Below, one piece after another: positions 9,024 through 17,083 of a stretch of DNA of 64,000 bases. A model generated the notes under the pieces. It had not been told where the DNA came from and searched no databases. It worked only from the letters and a program-made list of their open reading frames with translations. Both the position numbers and the translations under genes were made by a program. Source of the stretch: Paracoccus stylophorae (GTDB lineage Bacteria; Pseudomonadota; Alphaproteobacteria; Rhodobacterales; Rhodobacteraceae); contig NZ_CP067134.1 in the NCBI RefSeq assembly GCF_028553765.1, positions 2,089,001 through 2,153,000 on the forward strand. Reading direction: 5' to 3'. Each line of letters starts with the position of its first letter. Position 1 is the first letter of the stretch.

Positions 9024-9368
9024 ATGATGAAAGGTCTGGGCGGCTTTGGCGACATGGCCAAGATGATGAAGGCGGCCAAGGACATGCAGGACCGGATGGG
9101 CCAGATGCAGGCCGATCTGGAAACGATCACCGTGACCGGCGAATCCGGCGCGGGCCTCGTCAAGGCGACCTGCACCGCCAAGGGCGAGCTGACGGCGCTG
9201 GACATCGACCCGTCGATCTTCCAGCCCTCGGAAAAAGAGGTGGTCGAGGATCTGATCCTTGCCGCGATCAAGGATGCGCAGCGCCGCGCGCAGGACCGGA
9301 TGCAATCCGAAATGGGCCGCATCACGCAAGAGCTGGGCCTGCCCGCCGACATGAAATTCCCGTTCTGA
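9024..9368 (+). CDS. ybaB: YbaB/EbfC family nucleoid-associated protein
   Basis: 114 residues, normal size. Begins MMKGLGGFGDMAKMMK, the canonical YbaB opening, followed by the dimer-forming helix (KAAKDMQDRMGQMQADLE) and the small beta-sheet domain. Binds DNA as a homodimer and is thought to act in nucleoid organisation or DNA repair with RecR. An upstream in-frame ATG at 8958 was rejected because it lies inside dnaX and adds an arginine-rich, unconserved extension. The start lies five bases after the dnaX stop, and recR follows 12 bases after its stop, so dnaX-ybaB-recR is one transcription unit. Confidence 0.95.
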   Translation: MMKGLGGFGDMAKMMKAAKDMQDRMGQMQADLETITVTGESGAGLVKATCTAKGELTALDIDPSIFQPSEKEVVEDLILAAIKDAQRRAQDRMQSEMGRITQELGLPADMKFPF

Positions 9369-9380
9369 TGACCGCGGCCC

Positions 9381-9980
9381 ATGGCTGAAGGCAGCGACGA
9401 CATCCAGGCGCTGATCGCGCTGATGGCGCGGCTGCCCGGCCTCGGCCCGCGCTCGGCCCGGCGCATCGTGCTGTCGCTGATCCGCAAACGCGGCGGCCAG
9501 ATGCACCAGCTTGCCCGATTGCTGGACAGCGTCGCCACCGGATCGCGCGAATGCCTGGTCTGCGGCAACATCACCGACCGCGACGAATGCGCGATCTGCA
9601 CCGATCCGGCCCGCGCCAACGGCGAAATCTGCGTGGTCGAGGATGTGGCCGATCTGTGGGCGCTGGAACGCGGCCACGCCTTTCGCGGCCGCTATCACGT
9701 GCTGGGCGGCACGCTGTCGGCGCTGGACGAGATCGGCCCCGACGATCTGGGCATCCCCGCCCTGATCGACCGCATCCGGCGCGAGGGCGTGACCGAGGCG
9801 ATCCTGGCCCTCAACGCCACCGTCGACGGACAGACCACCGCCCATTACATCGCCGACGCGCTGGCCGACAGCGGCGTCACCGTCACCGGGCTTGCGCAGG
9901 GCGTGCCCATCGGCGGCGAACTCGACTATCTCGACGACGGCACGATCACGGCGGCGTTGCGCGCGCGCCGCCGGCTGTAA
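9381..9980 (+). CDS. recR: recombination mediator RecR
   Basis: 199 residues. Helix-hairpin-helix motif [14 protein letters not shown] (18-31), a Cys4 zinc finger with ligands C58, C61, C70 and C73, and a Toprim domain starting at [14 protein letters not shown]. RecR works with RecF/RecO to load RecA at gapped DNA. The lysine/arginine-rich helix at 32-36 (SLIRKRGGQ) also fits the family. It is the last gene of dnaX-ybaB-recR; a strong hairpin terminator lies eight bases after the stop. Confidence 0.97.
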   Translation: MAEGSDDIQALIALMARLPGLGPRSARRIVLSLIRKRGGQMHQLARLLDSVATGSRECLVCGNITDRDECAICTDPARANGEICVVEDVADLWALERGHAFRGRYHVLGGTLSALDEIGPDDLGIPALIDRIRREGVTEAILALNATVDGQTTAHYIADALADSGVTVTGLAQGVPIGGELDYLDDGTITAALRARRRL

Positions 9981-9987
9981 CGCGAAA

Positions 9988-10013
9988 ACGGCCGCCTTCG
10001 AAAAAGCGGCCGT
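9988..10013. terminator. intrinsic terminator after recR
   Basis: ACGGCCGC / GCGGCCGT eight-base-pair stem with a CTTCGAAAAA loop, directly after the recR stop. The T-run on the plus strand is weak (CATTGCCTT). Confidence 0.7.
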
Positions 10014-10026
10014 CATTGCCTTGGGT

Positions 10027-10068
10027 CAAATATCCTGCGGGGGGTCCGGGGGGCGCAAAGCCCCCCGG
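10027..10068 (-). repeat. palindromic intergenic repeat element, copy A
   Basis: On the minus strand this reads as a CCGGGGGGC / GCCCCCCGG hairpin (10046-10068) followed by the conserved string GGACCCCCCGCAGGATATTTG. A second copy in opposite window orientation occurs at 43572-43610. Both sit between convergent genes beside a terminator. Confidence 0.7.
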
Positions 10069-10086
10069 CGGTCGCGGGACGCAAGA

Positions 10087-10539
10087 TCAGGCGTCCAGTT
10101 TTTCCACCTTGGGCGCGGATTTGGCGATCTCGATCCGGCGCGGCTTCAGCGCCTCGGGGATCTCGCGGACCAGGTCGATATGCAGCATCCCGTCCAGATG
10201 GCTGGCACCGTCCACGCGGACATGATCGGCCAGCGTGAACTTGCGTTCAAAGGCGCGCGTGGCGATGCCGCGATGCAGATAGGTGCGGCTGTCATCCTCA
10301 TCGGCCTTCTTCGCCGACACGATCACGGCGCCGTCGCGAACCTCGACATTCAGATCGTCGGCGGCGAAACCGGCCACGGCGATCGAGATGCGATAGGTAT
10401 CCTCGCCGGTCTTCTCGATATTGTAGGGGGGATAGGTCGGAGCGGCCAGATCGCCCGACATGGCGCGGTCCACGACATCGGCAAGACGGTCAAAGCCCAC
10501 CGACGCGCGGTAAAGCGGGGTCAGGTCAAAGTTACGCAT
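10087..10539 (-). CDS. Hsp20 family small heat shock protein
   Basis: 150 residues, IbpA-like class A size. The N-terminal segment (FDLTPLYRASVGFDRLADVVD) is the typical short arm; the alpha-crystallin domain spans about 35-130, with the conserved FAADDLNVEV and the A-x-x-x-G-x-L-type motif seen as SHLDGMLHIDLVREIPE. It is an ATP-independent holdase that keeps unfolding proteins soluble for DnaK/ClpB. Regulation is readable: a CTTGAA-N17-TACATT heat-shock promoter and a ROSE-like thermometer hairpin covering the AGGA SD (see separate entries). It converges with recR. Confidence 0.96.
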   Translation of the reverse strand: MRNFDLTPLYRASVGFDRLADVVDRAMSGDLAAPTYPPYNIEKTGEDTYRISIAVAGFAADDLNVEVRDGAVIVSAKKADEDDSRTYLHRGIATRAFERKFTLADHVRVDGASHLDGMLHIDLVREIPEALKPRRIEIAKSAPKVEKLDA

Positions 10540-10545
10540 GTGCTA

Positions 10546-10564
10546 CATCCTCTCATAAGCGATG
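10546..10564 (-). promoter_or_regulatory. ROSE-like RNA thermometer hairpin at the Hsp20 SD
   Basis: The mRNA reads CAUCGCUUAUGAGAGGAUG. CAUC pairs with GAUG and CU with AG, leaving one unpaired G opposite the SD; this reproduces the UYGCU...AGGA signature of ROSE elements that hide the SD of rhizobial and enterobacterial small heat-shock genes at low temperature. The AGGA ends eight bases before the ATG at 10539. Confidence 0.55.
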
Positions 10565-10632
10565 CATGTGTCAGGGCCCCCCGGTCTCCGGGCAGGCGGT
10601 CTCCGGCGCCGTTCCGGCCGCCGGTATCCCGA

Positions 10633-10661
10633 AATGTAATCAGGCCGAAGGGCGGTTCAAG
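10633..10661 (-). promoter_or_regulatory. sigma-32 (RpoH)-type promoter for the Hsp20 gene
   Basis: CTTGAA (complement of 10656-10661), 17-base spacer, TACATT (complement of 10633-10638). This matches the alphaproteobacterial heat-shock promoter form CTTGAA-N17-YnTATn closely in the -35 box. It would give a leader of about 85-90 bases containing the thermometer hairpin. Confidence 0.6.
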
Positions 10662-10681
10662 ACCCTTGCGGCACCGCAATC

Positions 10682-11983
10682 TCAGGCAATCGCGCCCAGC
10701 CCTTCGGGGCGCGGCCCGCCCGTGGCCCAGTCCAGCAACTGCACGGTGTGGACGACCGGCACCCCGGTCGCGCCGCCGATCTGCATCATGCAGCCGATAT
10801 TGCCCGCCGCGATGATCTGGGGCCCGGTCGCCTCCAGCGTCGCGACCTTGCGGCGTTTCAGTTCCGCCGATAGGTCGGGCTGCAACAGGTTATACGTCCC
10901 GGCCGAGCCGCAGCAAAGATGCGCATCCGCCGGTTCCACCACCTGAAACCCGGCCTGCGTCAGCAGCGTCCGCGGCGCGGACTTGATCTGCTGGCCGTGC
11001 TGCAGCGAACACGCCGAATGATAGGCCACGCGCGCCCCCTGCCCCTCGGCGCGGGCGCGGTCGGGCAGACCCAGCCCTTCCAGAAACTCGGTCACGTCGC
11101 GCGCCAGCGACGCCACGCGCGCGGCGTCCTGCGCGATGTCGTCCTGCGCGAACAGATGGCCGTAATCCTTGATCGTCGTCCCGCAGCCCGAGGTGTTGAT
11201 GACGATGGCGTCCAGTTCTCCGCCCTGCTCGGCGGCCAGCAGCCGGGCGATGCTGTCGCGGGCGCGCGCCCGGGCGTCGTCCTGCTGCCCCATATGCAGC
11301 GTCAGCGCGCCGCAGCAGCCGAATTTCTGGGGGATCACCACCTCGCAGCCCGCGCGGCGCAACAGCCGGATCGTGGCGTCGTTGATGTCCGTGTTCAGCG
11401 CCCGCTGCGCGCAACCGATCATCAGCGCGACCCGCGCGCGGCGTGGCCCAATGGGCGCGAAGACCTGCCCGTCATCGTTGCGGCTGACCGGCGGGATCGC
11501 CGCCGGCGCCATGTCCAGCATCGCGCGCAGCCTTGCGTCGGGCATCAGCCGCGCGAATGGCCGCGCCAGCCGCGCCCCCGCCAGCGCCAGCCGGAACCGG
11601 CCCGGATGCGGGATCACCGTCTTCAGCATCCAGCGCAGCGCGCGGTCGCGCCAGGGCCGGCGATAGGTCGCATGGATATGCGCGCGGGCGTGATCGACCA
11701 GATGCATGTAATGCACGCCCGACGGGCAGGTGGTCATGCAGGCCAGGCAGGACAGGCAGCGGTCGATATGCTTGACGGTCTTTTCGTCGGCGGGACGCCC
11801 CGCCTCCAGCATGTCCTTGATCAGATAGATGCGGCCGCGCGGGCTGTCCAGCTCGTCGCCCAGGATCTGATAGGTCGGGCAGGTGGCGGTGCAGAACCCG
11901 CAATGCACGCAGGTCCGCAGGATCCGGTTGGACCGCGCCACGGCCGGATCGCGCAACTGTTCGGGCGTGAAATTCGTCTGCAT
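10682..11983 (-). CDS. glcF: glycolate oxidase iron-sulfur subunit
   Basis: 433 residues. Two ferredoxin-type 4Fe-4S motifs at the N-terminus: CVHCGFC...CP (C25, C28, C31, C35) and CLSCLACMTTCP (C76, C79, C82, C86), followed by two CCG domains (FGCCGALTL and HLCCGSAGTY) that bind further cofactor or quinone-side clusters. With GlcD and GlcE it oxidises glycolate to glyoxylate and passes electrons to the membrane quinone pool. The start at 11983 (MQTNFTPEQ) overlaps the glcE stop by one base (TGATG). It is the distal gene of glcDEF. Confidence 0.96.
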   Translation of the reverse strand: MQTNFTPEQLRDPAVARSNRILRTCVHCGFCTATCPTYQILGDELDSPRGRIYLIKDMLEAGRPADEKTVKHIDRCLSCLACMTTCPSGVHYMHLVDHARAHIHATYRRPWRDRALRWMLKTVIPHPGRFRLALAGARLARPFARLMPDARLRAMLDMAPAAIPPVSRNDDGQVFAPIGPRRARVALMIGCAQRALNTDINDATIRLLRRAGCEVVIPQKFGCCGALTLHMGQQDDARARARDSIARLLAAEQGGELDAIVINTSGCGTTIKDYGHLFAQDDIAQDAARVASLARDVTEFLEGLGLPDRARAEGQGARVAYHSACSLQHGQQIKSAPRTLLTQAGFQVVEPADAHLCCGSAGTYNLLQPDLSAELKRRKVATLEATGPQIIAAGNIGCMMQIGGATGVPVVHTVQLLDWATGGPRPEGLGAIA

Positions 11984-13023
11984 CAGTCGGCCCCCGCAAA
12001 GATCCCGCGCGGATCGAACCTGCGCCGCAGCCCCGCATCCAGCCGCGCCACCACCGGATCGGGCGCGGGCAGAACCGCGGGCGCCGCACCGGTGATGCGC
12101 CGTGCATGGCCGGCAAAACGCGGCAGCACCGGCATCTCGTCCGCAGGCAGGCGCAGATGGATCAGCGCGCCGCCCCAGTCCATCGACACCGGCGCGGGCA
12201 GCGCGGACAGGACCCGTGCCGCCTCGCCCGGCCGGCAGACGATGCGCCAAAGATCGCCGTCGGGATCGCCACCGTCCGGCCGCAGAAGCAGCCACGGATC
12301 GTCCTGCACCTCGACCACCTCGCCATGGGCGGCAAGCCGGTCGCGCAGGGCATCAGCCCGGATCGCGACCGAGCGTTCCAGCCCCTCCAGCCGGATCAGC
12401 GCGCCGCGATCGGGCAGCCAGGCCGCGCCGCTGACCTCGAACGGCGCGGACAGCGCATCGGTCAGCGCGGCGATGGCGGCGGCGGCGTCAAGCCCGGGCA
12501 GGCACAGCGTGCAGCGCAGGGGCGGCAGCGGCGCGGTCTTGAACGCAAGCTCGGTCAGCACCCCCAGCCGCCCGCGGCTGCCCGCCATCAGCTTGACCAG
12601 ATCGTACCCGGTCACGTTCTTCATCACCCGGCCGCCATTGCGGATAAGATCGCCGTTCCCGTCCACGAACCGCACCCCGATCAGCGCGTCCCGCGCCGCG
12701 CCCGCCTGCACCCGGCGCGGACCCGAGGCGTTGGCCGCGACCACCCCGCCGATGGTCGATCCGGGCGCGCCCAAAGGCTCGAACCCCAGCATCTGCCCCT
12801 CCGCCGCCAGCGCCGCCTGCACATCGGCAAGCCGCGTGCCGGCGCGCACCACCACGGTCAGCGCCTCGGGCTCGTACAGCACGATGCCCGACAGGCCGGA
12901 CACGTCCAGCCGCGCGCCCGCGCCCTCGCCCGGGTGCAGCCTTGTGCCGCCGCCGACGATGGACACGGCCTCGCGCGTGTCGCTGATGCAGGCGGCCAGC
13001 GCCTCTTCGCTGTCAGGCCGCAT
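11983..13023 (-). CDS. glcE: glycolate oxidase FAD-binding subunit GlcE
   Basis: 346 residues. An FAD-binding PCMH/FAD_binding_4 domain occupies the N-terminal half: VSIVGGGTRLHPG, then LGAPGSTIGGVVAANASGPR and the NGGRVMKNVTGYDLVKLMAG stretch found in GlcE proteins; the C-terminal cap is shorter than in GlcD. It pairs with GlcD in the glycolate oxidase complex. I start it at 13023 (MRPDSEEALAACI), overlapping glcD by 11 bases; a longer start at 13047 would lie deeper inside glcD. Its stop overlaps the glcF start. Confidence 0.93.
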   Translation of the reverse strand: MRPDSEEALAACISDTREAVSIVGGGTRLHPGEGAGARLDVSGLSGIVLYEPEALTVVVRAGTRLADVQAALAAEGQMLGFEPLGAPGSTIGGVVAANASGPRRVQAGAARDALIGVRFVDGNGDLIRNGGRVMKNVTGYDLVKLMAGSRGRLGVLTELAFKTAPLPPLRCTLCLPGLDAAAAIAALTDALSAPFEVSGAAWLPDRGALIRLEGLERSVAIRADALRDRLAAHGEVVEVQDDPWLLLRPDGGDPDGDLWRIVCRPGEAARVLSALPAPVSMDWGGALIHLRLPADEMPVLPRFAGHARRITGAAPAVLPAPDPVVARLDAGLRRRFDPRGIFAGAD

Positions 13024-14473
13024 CGGGGGGCAGGTTCGGCCGCGCATCCCGACGGCTGGCCGAGACCTCCAGCGGAAAGACCTTGGCCGCGTTCAGCAGC
13101 CAGCGCGGATCGAACACGTCCTTCACCCGCATCTGCGCGTCCAGATCGGCGGGGCGGTATTGCACCGACATCAGGTCGCGCTTTTCGATGCCGACGCCGT
13201 GTTCGCCGGTCAGGCAGCCGCCGACCTCGACGCACAGCCGCAGGATGTCGGCGCCCAGGGCCTCGGCCCGGTCCAGATCGCCCGGCGCGTTGGCGTCGTG
13301 GATGATCAGCGGATGCATGTTGCCGTCGCCGGCGTGAAAGACATTGGCGACCGGCAGGCCGTAATCGCGCGACAATTCCCCGATCCGCGCCAGCACCCGC
13401 GGCAGGGCCGAGACCGGGATGGTGCCGTCAAGACAGATGTAATCGCCCATCTGCCCCATCGCGCCAAAGGCCGATTTGCGGCCCAGCCAGATGCGGCGCG
13501 ATTCGTCCTCGGACCGGCTTTCGCGGAACTCGACCGGCTCGAACCCCTGCGCGATGTCGCGGATCAGGGCCAGTTGTTCGTCGATCTCGGGGGCCGTGCC
13601 CTCGACCTCGACGATCAGCAGCGCCTCGCAATCGGGATAGCCGGCCTGCGCGAAGGCTTCGGTGGCGCGGATGCAGGGGCGGTCCATGAACTCGATGGCC
13701 ACCGGCAAGACGCCCGCGCGGATGATCGCCGCGACGCAGGCCCCGGCCGTCTCGCTGCTGTCGAACGCGATCAGCACCGGCCGCGCGCCTTGCGGCTTGG
13801 GCAGGATGCGCAGCGTGGCTTCGGTAACGATGCCAAGCTGGCCTTCGGACCCGCAGACCACGCCCAGCAGGTCCAGCCCCGCCGCCTCGCCCATCGGGCC
13901 GCCCAGCTCGACCACGGTGCCGTCCATCAGCACCATCGTCACGCCCAGCAGGTTGTTCGTCGTCACCCCGTATTTCAGGCAATGCGCACCGCCCGAATTC
14001 ATGGCGATATTGCCGCCGATGGCACAGGCCAGCTGGCTGGAGGGATCGGGCGCGTAAAAGAACCCCTGACCGTCCACCGCGCCCGACACCGACAGGTTGG
14101 TGCGCCCGGCCTGCACCCGGACCAGCCGGTCGCCGGTCGCGATCTCCAGCACCTCGGTCATGCGCGCCAGGCCGATCACCACCGCATCGGCGGTGGGCAT
14201 CGAGCCGCCGGCCAGGCTGGTCCCGGCCCCGCGCGGCACGACCGGCACGCCAAGCTGGTGACACAGCGCCATCAGCTGCGACACCTGCTGCGTGGTGCGC
14301 GGCAGCACCACCGCCAGCGGCGGACAGCGATAGGCCGACAGCGCATCGCATTCATAGGCCCGCGTCTCGGCCGGGTCGTCGATCACCGCATCGGACACCG
14401 CCTGGCGCAGCGCGGCCACGATCGCGTCGCGGCGCGACAGCACAAGCGCATCGGGTTCCGGCATCTGCATCAT
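13013..14473 (-). CDS. glcD: glycolate oxidase catalytic subunit GlcD (FAD-linked)
   Basis: 486 residues. PCMH FAD-binding domain with PRGAGTSLAGGS and AIGGNIAMNSGGAH, and a C-terminal FAD-linked oxidase domain ending in the family motif GEHGVGIEKR. It oxidises glycolate (and usually D-lactate) to the 2-oxo acid. First gene of glcDEF; all three overlap, indicating translational coupling. The ATG at 14473 has GGGGAGGGG upstream (about ten bases away); ATG 14470 is an alternative. A long open frame on the opposite strand across this operon is a composition artefact. Confidence 0.96.
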   Translation of the reverse strand: MMQMPEPDALVLSRRDAIVAALRQAVSDAVIDDPAETRAYECDALSAYRCPPLAVVLPRTTQQVSQLMALCHQLGVPVVPRGAGTSLAGGSMPTADAVVIGLARMTEVLEIATGDRLVRVQAGRTNLSVSGAVDGQGFFYAPDPSSQLACAIGGNIAMNSGGAHCLKYGVTTNNLLGVTMVLMDGTVVELGGPMGEAAGLDLLGVVCGSEGQLGIVTEATLRILPKPQGARPVLIAFDSSETAGACVAAIIRAGVLPVAIEFMDRPCIRATEAFAQAGYPDCEALLIVEVEGTAPEIDEQLALIRDIAQGFEPVEFRESRSEDESRRIWLGRKSAFGAMGQMGDYICLDGTIPVSALPRVLARIGELSRDYGLPVANVFHAGDGNMHPLIIHDANAPGDLDRAEALGADILRLCVEVGGCLTGEHGVGIEKRDLMSVQYRPADLDAQMRVKDVFDPRWLLNAAKVFPLEVSASRRDARPNLPPDAA

Positions 14474-14623
14474 GGCGCTGACCCCTCCCCGGCCATGGCC
14501 CGTCTTGCGCGGCATGTGGCGCGCGGCGCGGCGGTCCCGTCGGACGGGCGCGCGCCGTCCGGTCACGATAGTCCCCGTCACGGGGGCTTTCAAGCCGGCG
14601 CGCACCGCCCTACAACCTTTGAC

Positions 14624-15385
14624 ATGACCATCGACATCGGCCTGCCCGCGATGCTGTATCTGCCCGACCTTGTCGCGGTCGCGCTGCTGTTTGCGGCGTG
14701 GTTCGCGATGGGCTGGCTGACCGAACGCCCGCCTGCGGGCCGGCCCTCGGTGTCGGTGCTGATGGCGCGGTTCCGGCGCGAATGGATGCTGCATTTCGTG
14801 ACCCGAGAGCCGCGCATCTTCGATGGCAACATCCTGGCCAGCCTGCGCGAGGGCACGGCGTTCTTCGCCTCGGCCTGCATGATCGCGACCGGCGGCATCC
14901 TGGCCCTGATCGGCAATACCGACCAGCTTCGCGGTCTGGCGCGCGAATTCGATCTGGCGCGCGGCGCGGCGATCCTGTGGGAAATCAAGCTGCTGGTGAC
15001 AATGTTCTTCGTCGTCACCGCGTTTCTGAAATTCGTCTGGTCGCACCGGCTGTTCGGCTATTGCGCGATCATGATGGCGGCGGTGCCCAACGATGCCGCC
15101 GATCCGGTCGCGCGCGACCGCGCCCTGCAGGCGGCGGATCTGAACATCACCGCCGCGCGCAGCTTCAACGCCGGGCTGCGCAGCGTCTATTTCGCGCTGG
15201 GCTCGCTGGGCTGGCTGGCGGGGGCATGGGCGCTGATGGCGGCGACGGTGCTGGTGCTGTTCGTGTCGTGGCGGCGCGAATTCGCCTCGGCGTCGCGCCG
15301 GGTCATCCTGCGCAGTCTGCCGCCGCCCCGGCTGCCCGATCCTGCCACACCGCCAGTGTCAGGACCACCGCGCCCCCGGCCGTAA
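14624..15385 (+). CDS. DUF599 family membrane protein
   Basis: 253 residues with about four transmembrane segments (near 10-28, 81-98, 125-145 and 195-225). The pattern FREWM-like RREWMLHFVTREPRI followed by DGNILASLREGTAFFASA and the central EIKLLVTMFFVVTAFLKF is the recognised DUF599 signature; no biochemical function is known to me. Start at 14624 has no SD; ATG 14651 is an alternative. It is divergent from glcD. Its last 83 bases overlap, tail to tail, the 3' end of the MFS gene, and the C-terminal tail there is proline-rich and unlikely to be conserved. Confidence 0.82.
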   Translation: MTIDIGLPAMLYLPDLVAVALLFAAWFAMGWLTERPPAGRPSVSVLMARFRREWMLHFVTREPRIFDGNILASLREGTAFFASACMIATGGILALIGNTDQLRGLAREFDLARGAAILWEIKLLVTMFFVVTAFLKFVWSHRLFGYCAIMMAAVPNDAADPVARDRALQAADLNITAARSFNAGLRSVYFALGSLGWLAGAWALMAATVLVLFVSWRREFASASRRVILRSLPPPRLPDPATPPVSGPPRPRP

Positions 15386-16490
15386 GCACGATCCCCACCA
15401 GCCCCGGCGCCCGCCAGCCCCATCCGGCCGCCAGCGCCATCCCGGCCAGGAACGGCCCCAGCGCATTGGCCGCGTTGAACGCCGCATGATTCATTGCCGC
15501 CGCCATGTTCTGCGCGCGTCCCGCCACATCCATCAGCCGGGTCTGCAACGGCAGGACCAGCCCCGATCCCGCGCCCAGCAGGAACGACGACAGCACCATC
15601 ATCGCCCAGTCGCCCACCGCCAGCGCGGCAAAGCCCTGCGTCGCGGCCATCGCGGCCAGCAGCAGATAGGCGGCGCGGATCTGGCCCACGCGCTCGGTCA
15701 GGCGTCCCGCGCCCCAGATGCCCAGCGTGCCGCCGACCCCGAACAGCGCCAGCGCCAGCGGGATGGCCCAGCCCGGCGCGGCGGTCGTGGCCAGGATCGC
15801 GGCGGTCAGGAAGGAATAGACCGCGAACAGCCCGCCGAACCCGATGGCGCCGACGGCCAGGATCCACAAGACGCGCGGATTGCGCAGCGCCTGCACCTCG
15901 TCCCAGGGGCGGGCATCGGGATTGCCGCCGACGCGCGGCGCGACCTTCAGGATCAGCCACGCCGACAGCAGCGCCAGAACGCCCGGCAGCGCGAAACCCC
16001 AGCGCCATCCGATCCCCTGCCCCAGCGCCCCGGCCAGCGGAACGCCGGCGATATTGGCGACGGTCAGGCCCATCACGATCTGCGCGGCCCCGCGGGCGCG
16101 ATGTTCGTGCGGCAGCGCGTCGGCGGCATACAGCATCGCCACGCCCAGAAACCCGCCATGCGGCAGACCGGCCAGAAACCGCATCCCGGTCAGCGTGGCA
16201 TAGCCCGGCAGCGCCGCCGCCAGCAGGTTCATCACCCCGTAGAAAGCGATCAGCGCCGCCAGATAGCGTCGGCGCGGCAGCCGCGCCCCCATGATCGACG
16301 TCACCGGCGCCCCGACCACCACGCCCAGCGCATAGGCGCTGATGACGTGGCCCGCCTGCGGCTCGGTGATGCCCAGATCGCCCGCGAAATAGGGCAACAG
16401 ACCCATCGCCGCGAATTCCGAGGTGCCGATGGCGAACGCCCCCAGGGCAAGCGCAAGGATGGCGTGACGCAAATCACGGTTCTGGGTCAT
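15303..16490 (-). CDS. MFS transporter, AraJ/sugar-efflux type
   Basis: 395 residues with 12 hydrophobic segments. The opening ALALGAFAIGTSEFAAMGLLP is characteristic of the DHA1 AraJ/SotB/YdhP group of drug or arabinose-efflux permeases, and the loop 2-3 motif appears as MGARLPRRRYLAAL. Likely an inner-membrane proton-driven exporter; substrate unknown. Downstream it converges with the DUF599 gene, with the two coding regions overlapping by 83 bases. The ATG at 16490 has no close neighbour upstream, so the gene is probably transcribed alone. Confidence 0.9.
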   Translation of the reverse strand: MTQNRDLRHAILALALGAFAIGTSEFAAMGLLPYFAGDLGITEPQAGHVISAYALGVVVGAPVTSIMGARLPRRRYLAALIAFYGVMNLLAAALPGYATLTGMRFLAGLPHGGFLGVAMLYAADALPHEHRARGAAQIVMGLTVANIAGVPLAGALGQGIGWRWGFALPGVLALLSAWLILKVAPRVGGNPDARPWDEVQALRNPRVLWILAVGAIGFGGLFAVYSFLTAAILATTAAPGWAIPLALALFGVGGTLGIWGAGRLTERVGQIRAAYLLLAAMAATQGFAALAVGDWAMMVLSSFLLGAGSGLVLPLQTRLMDVAGRAQNMAAAMNHAAFNAANALGPFLAGMALAAGWGWRAPGLVGIVLTAGGAVVLTLAVWQDRAAGAAADCAG

Positions 16491-16629
16491 GTGGCGGTCC
16501 GTTCAGGAAGGTGTCGGGCATGGGACGGGTGTTAGCCCCAACATCACCCCCAGGCCCGACATTGGCAAGGGCCGCCGGCGACATGCAAGGGTTGCGCGCG
16601 CTGCATACAGACCGCCCGCCGCGGCGGCG

Positions 16630-17028
16630 TCACAGATGCCCGCGGCGCACCATGATCCACACGATCAGGGCCGCCAGAACCAGCAGCCCGAAGGCGACCG
16701 AGGCGGCAAAGCCGATCGCGCGACCTTGCCAGCGGCTGAGTTCACCCAAGGGTTGCAGATGGCCGACCAGCGCGGCATGGGCGCGGCTCAGCGCGGCCAG
16801 ATCCTGCTGACGGGCAATGCGGGGCTGGGCGCTGATGCGGTCGGCCTCGGCCAGCCGCCGCGCGTGCTTGCGCAGCTTGCCGGGCAGCGCCGCGCCGCGG
16901 CGTCTGACCATCACGTGCAGCGGCGGCCGCTCGCCCCGCCGCGCGCCGCCGAAGCGCGCCGCCATCAGCCGCGCCACCTCGTCGGCCATCGGGCCGATAT
17001 CCTCGAAACTCTGTGCCGGTCGCGTCAT
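16630..17028 (-). CDS. hypothetical protein with C-terminal membrane anchor
   Basis: 132 residues. The first 100 residues are hydrophilic, basic and probably helical (MADEVARLMAARFGG, then KLRKHARRLAEADR); one strong transmembrane segment lies at about 105-126 (GFAASVAFGLLVLAALIVWI), ending in a short basic tail MVRRGHL. This is a tail-anchored arrangement, with the N-terminus predicted in the cytoplasm. I do not recognise a family. It is divergent from the alpha/beta hydrolase gene with only 55 bases between the starts, so their promoters must overlap. Confidence 0.7.
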   Translation of the reverse strand: MTRPAQSFEDIGPMADEVARLMAARFGGARRGERPPLHVMVRRRGAALPGKLRKHARRLAEADRISAQPRIARQQDLAALSRAHAALVGHLQPLGELSRWQGRAIGFAASVAFGLLVLAALIVWIMVRRGHL

Positions 17029-17083
17029 GGGCCGCAGGATAGTCGGGATGGCGGAGGCGCGCCAGACGCTCTAGGATCGCGGG

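Noticed and set aside
10041..10080. G-quadruplex in the recR-Hsp20 gap
   Set aside because: The G-runs pair perfectly with adjacent C-runs to form a hairpin and match the palindromic repeat element instead.
10919..15385. 1488-codon open frame on the plus strand across the glcDEF operon
   Set aside because: Most of it is antisense to glcF, glcE and glcD, has arginine/histidine-rich composition typical of frame shadows in GC-rich DNA, and only its last 254 codons correspond to a real gene (the DUF599 protein).
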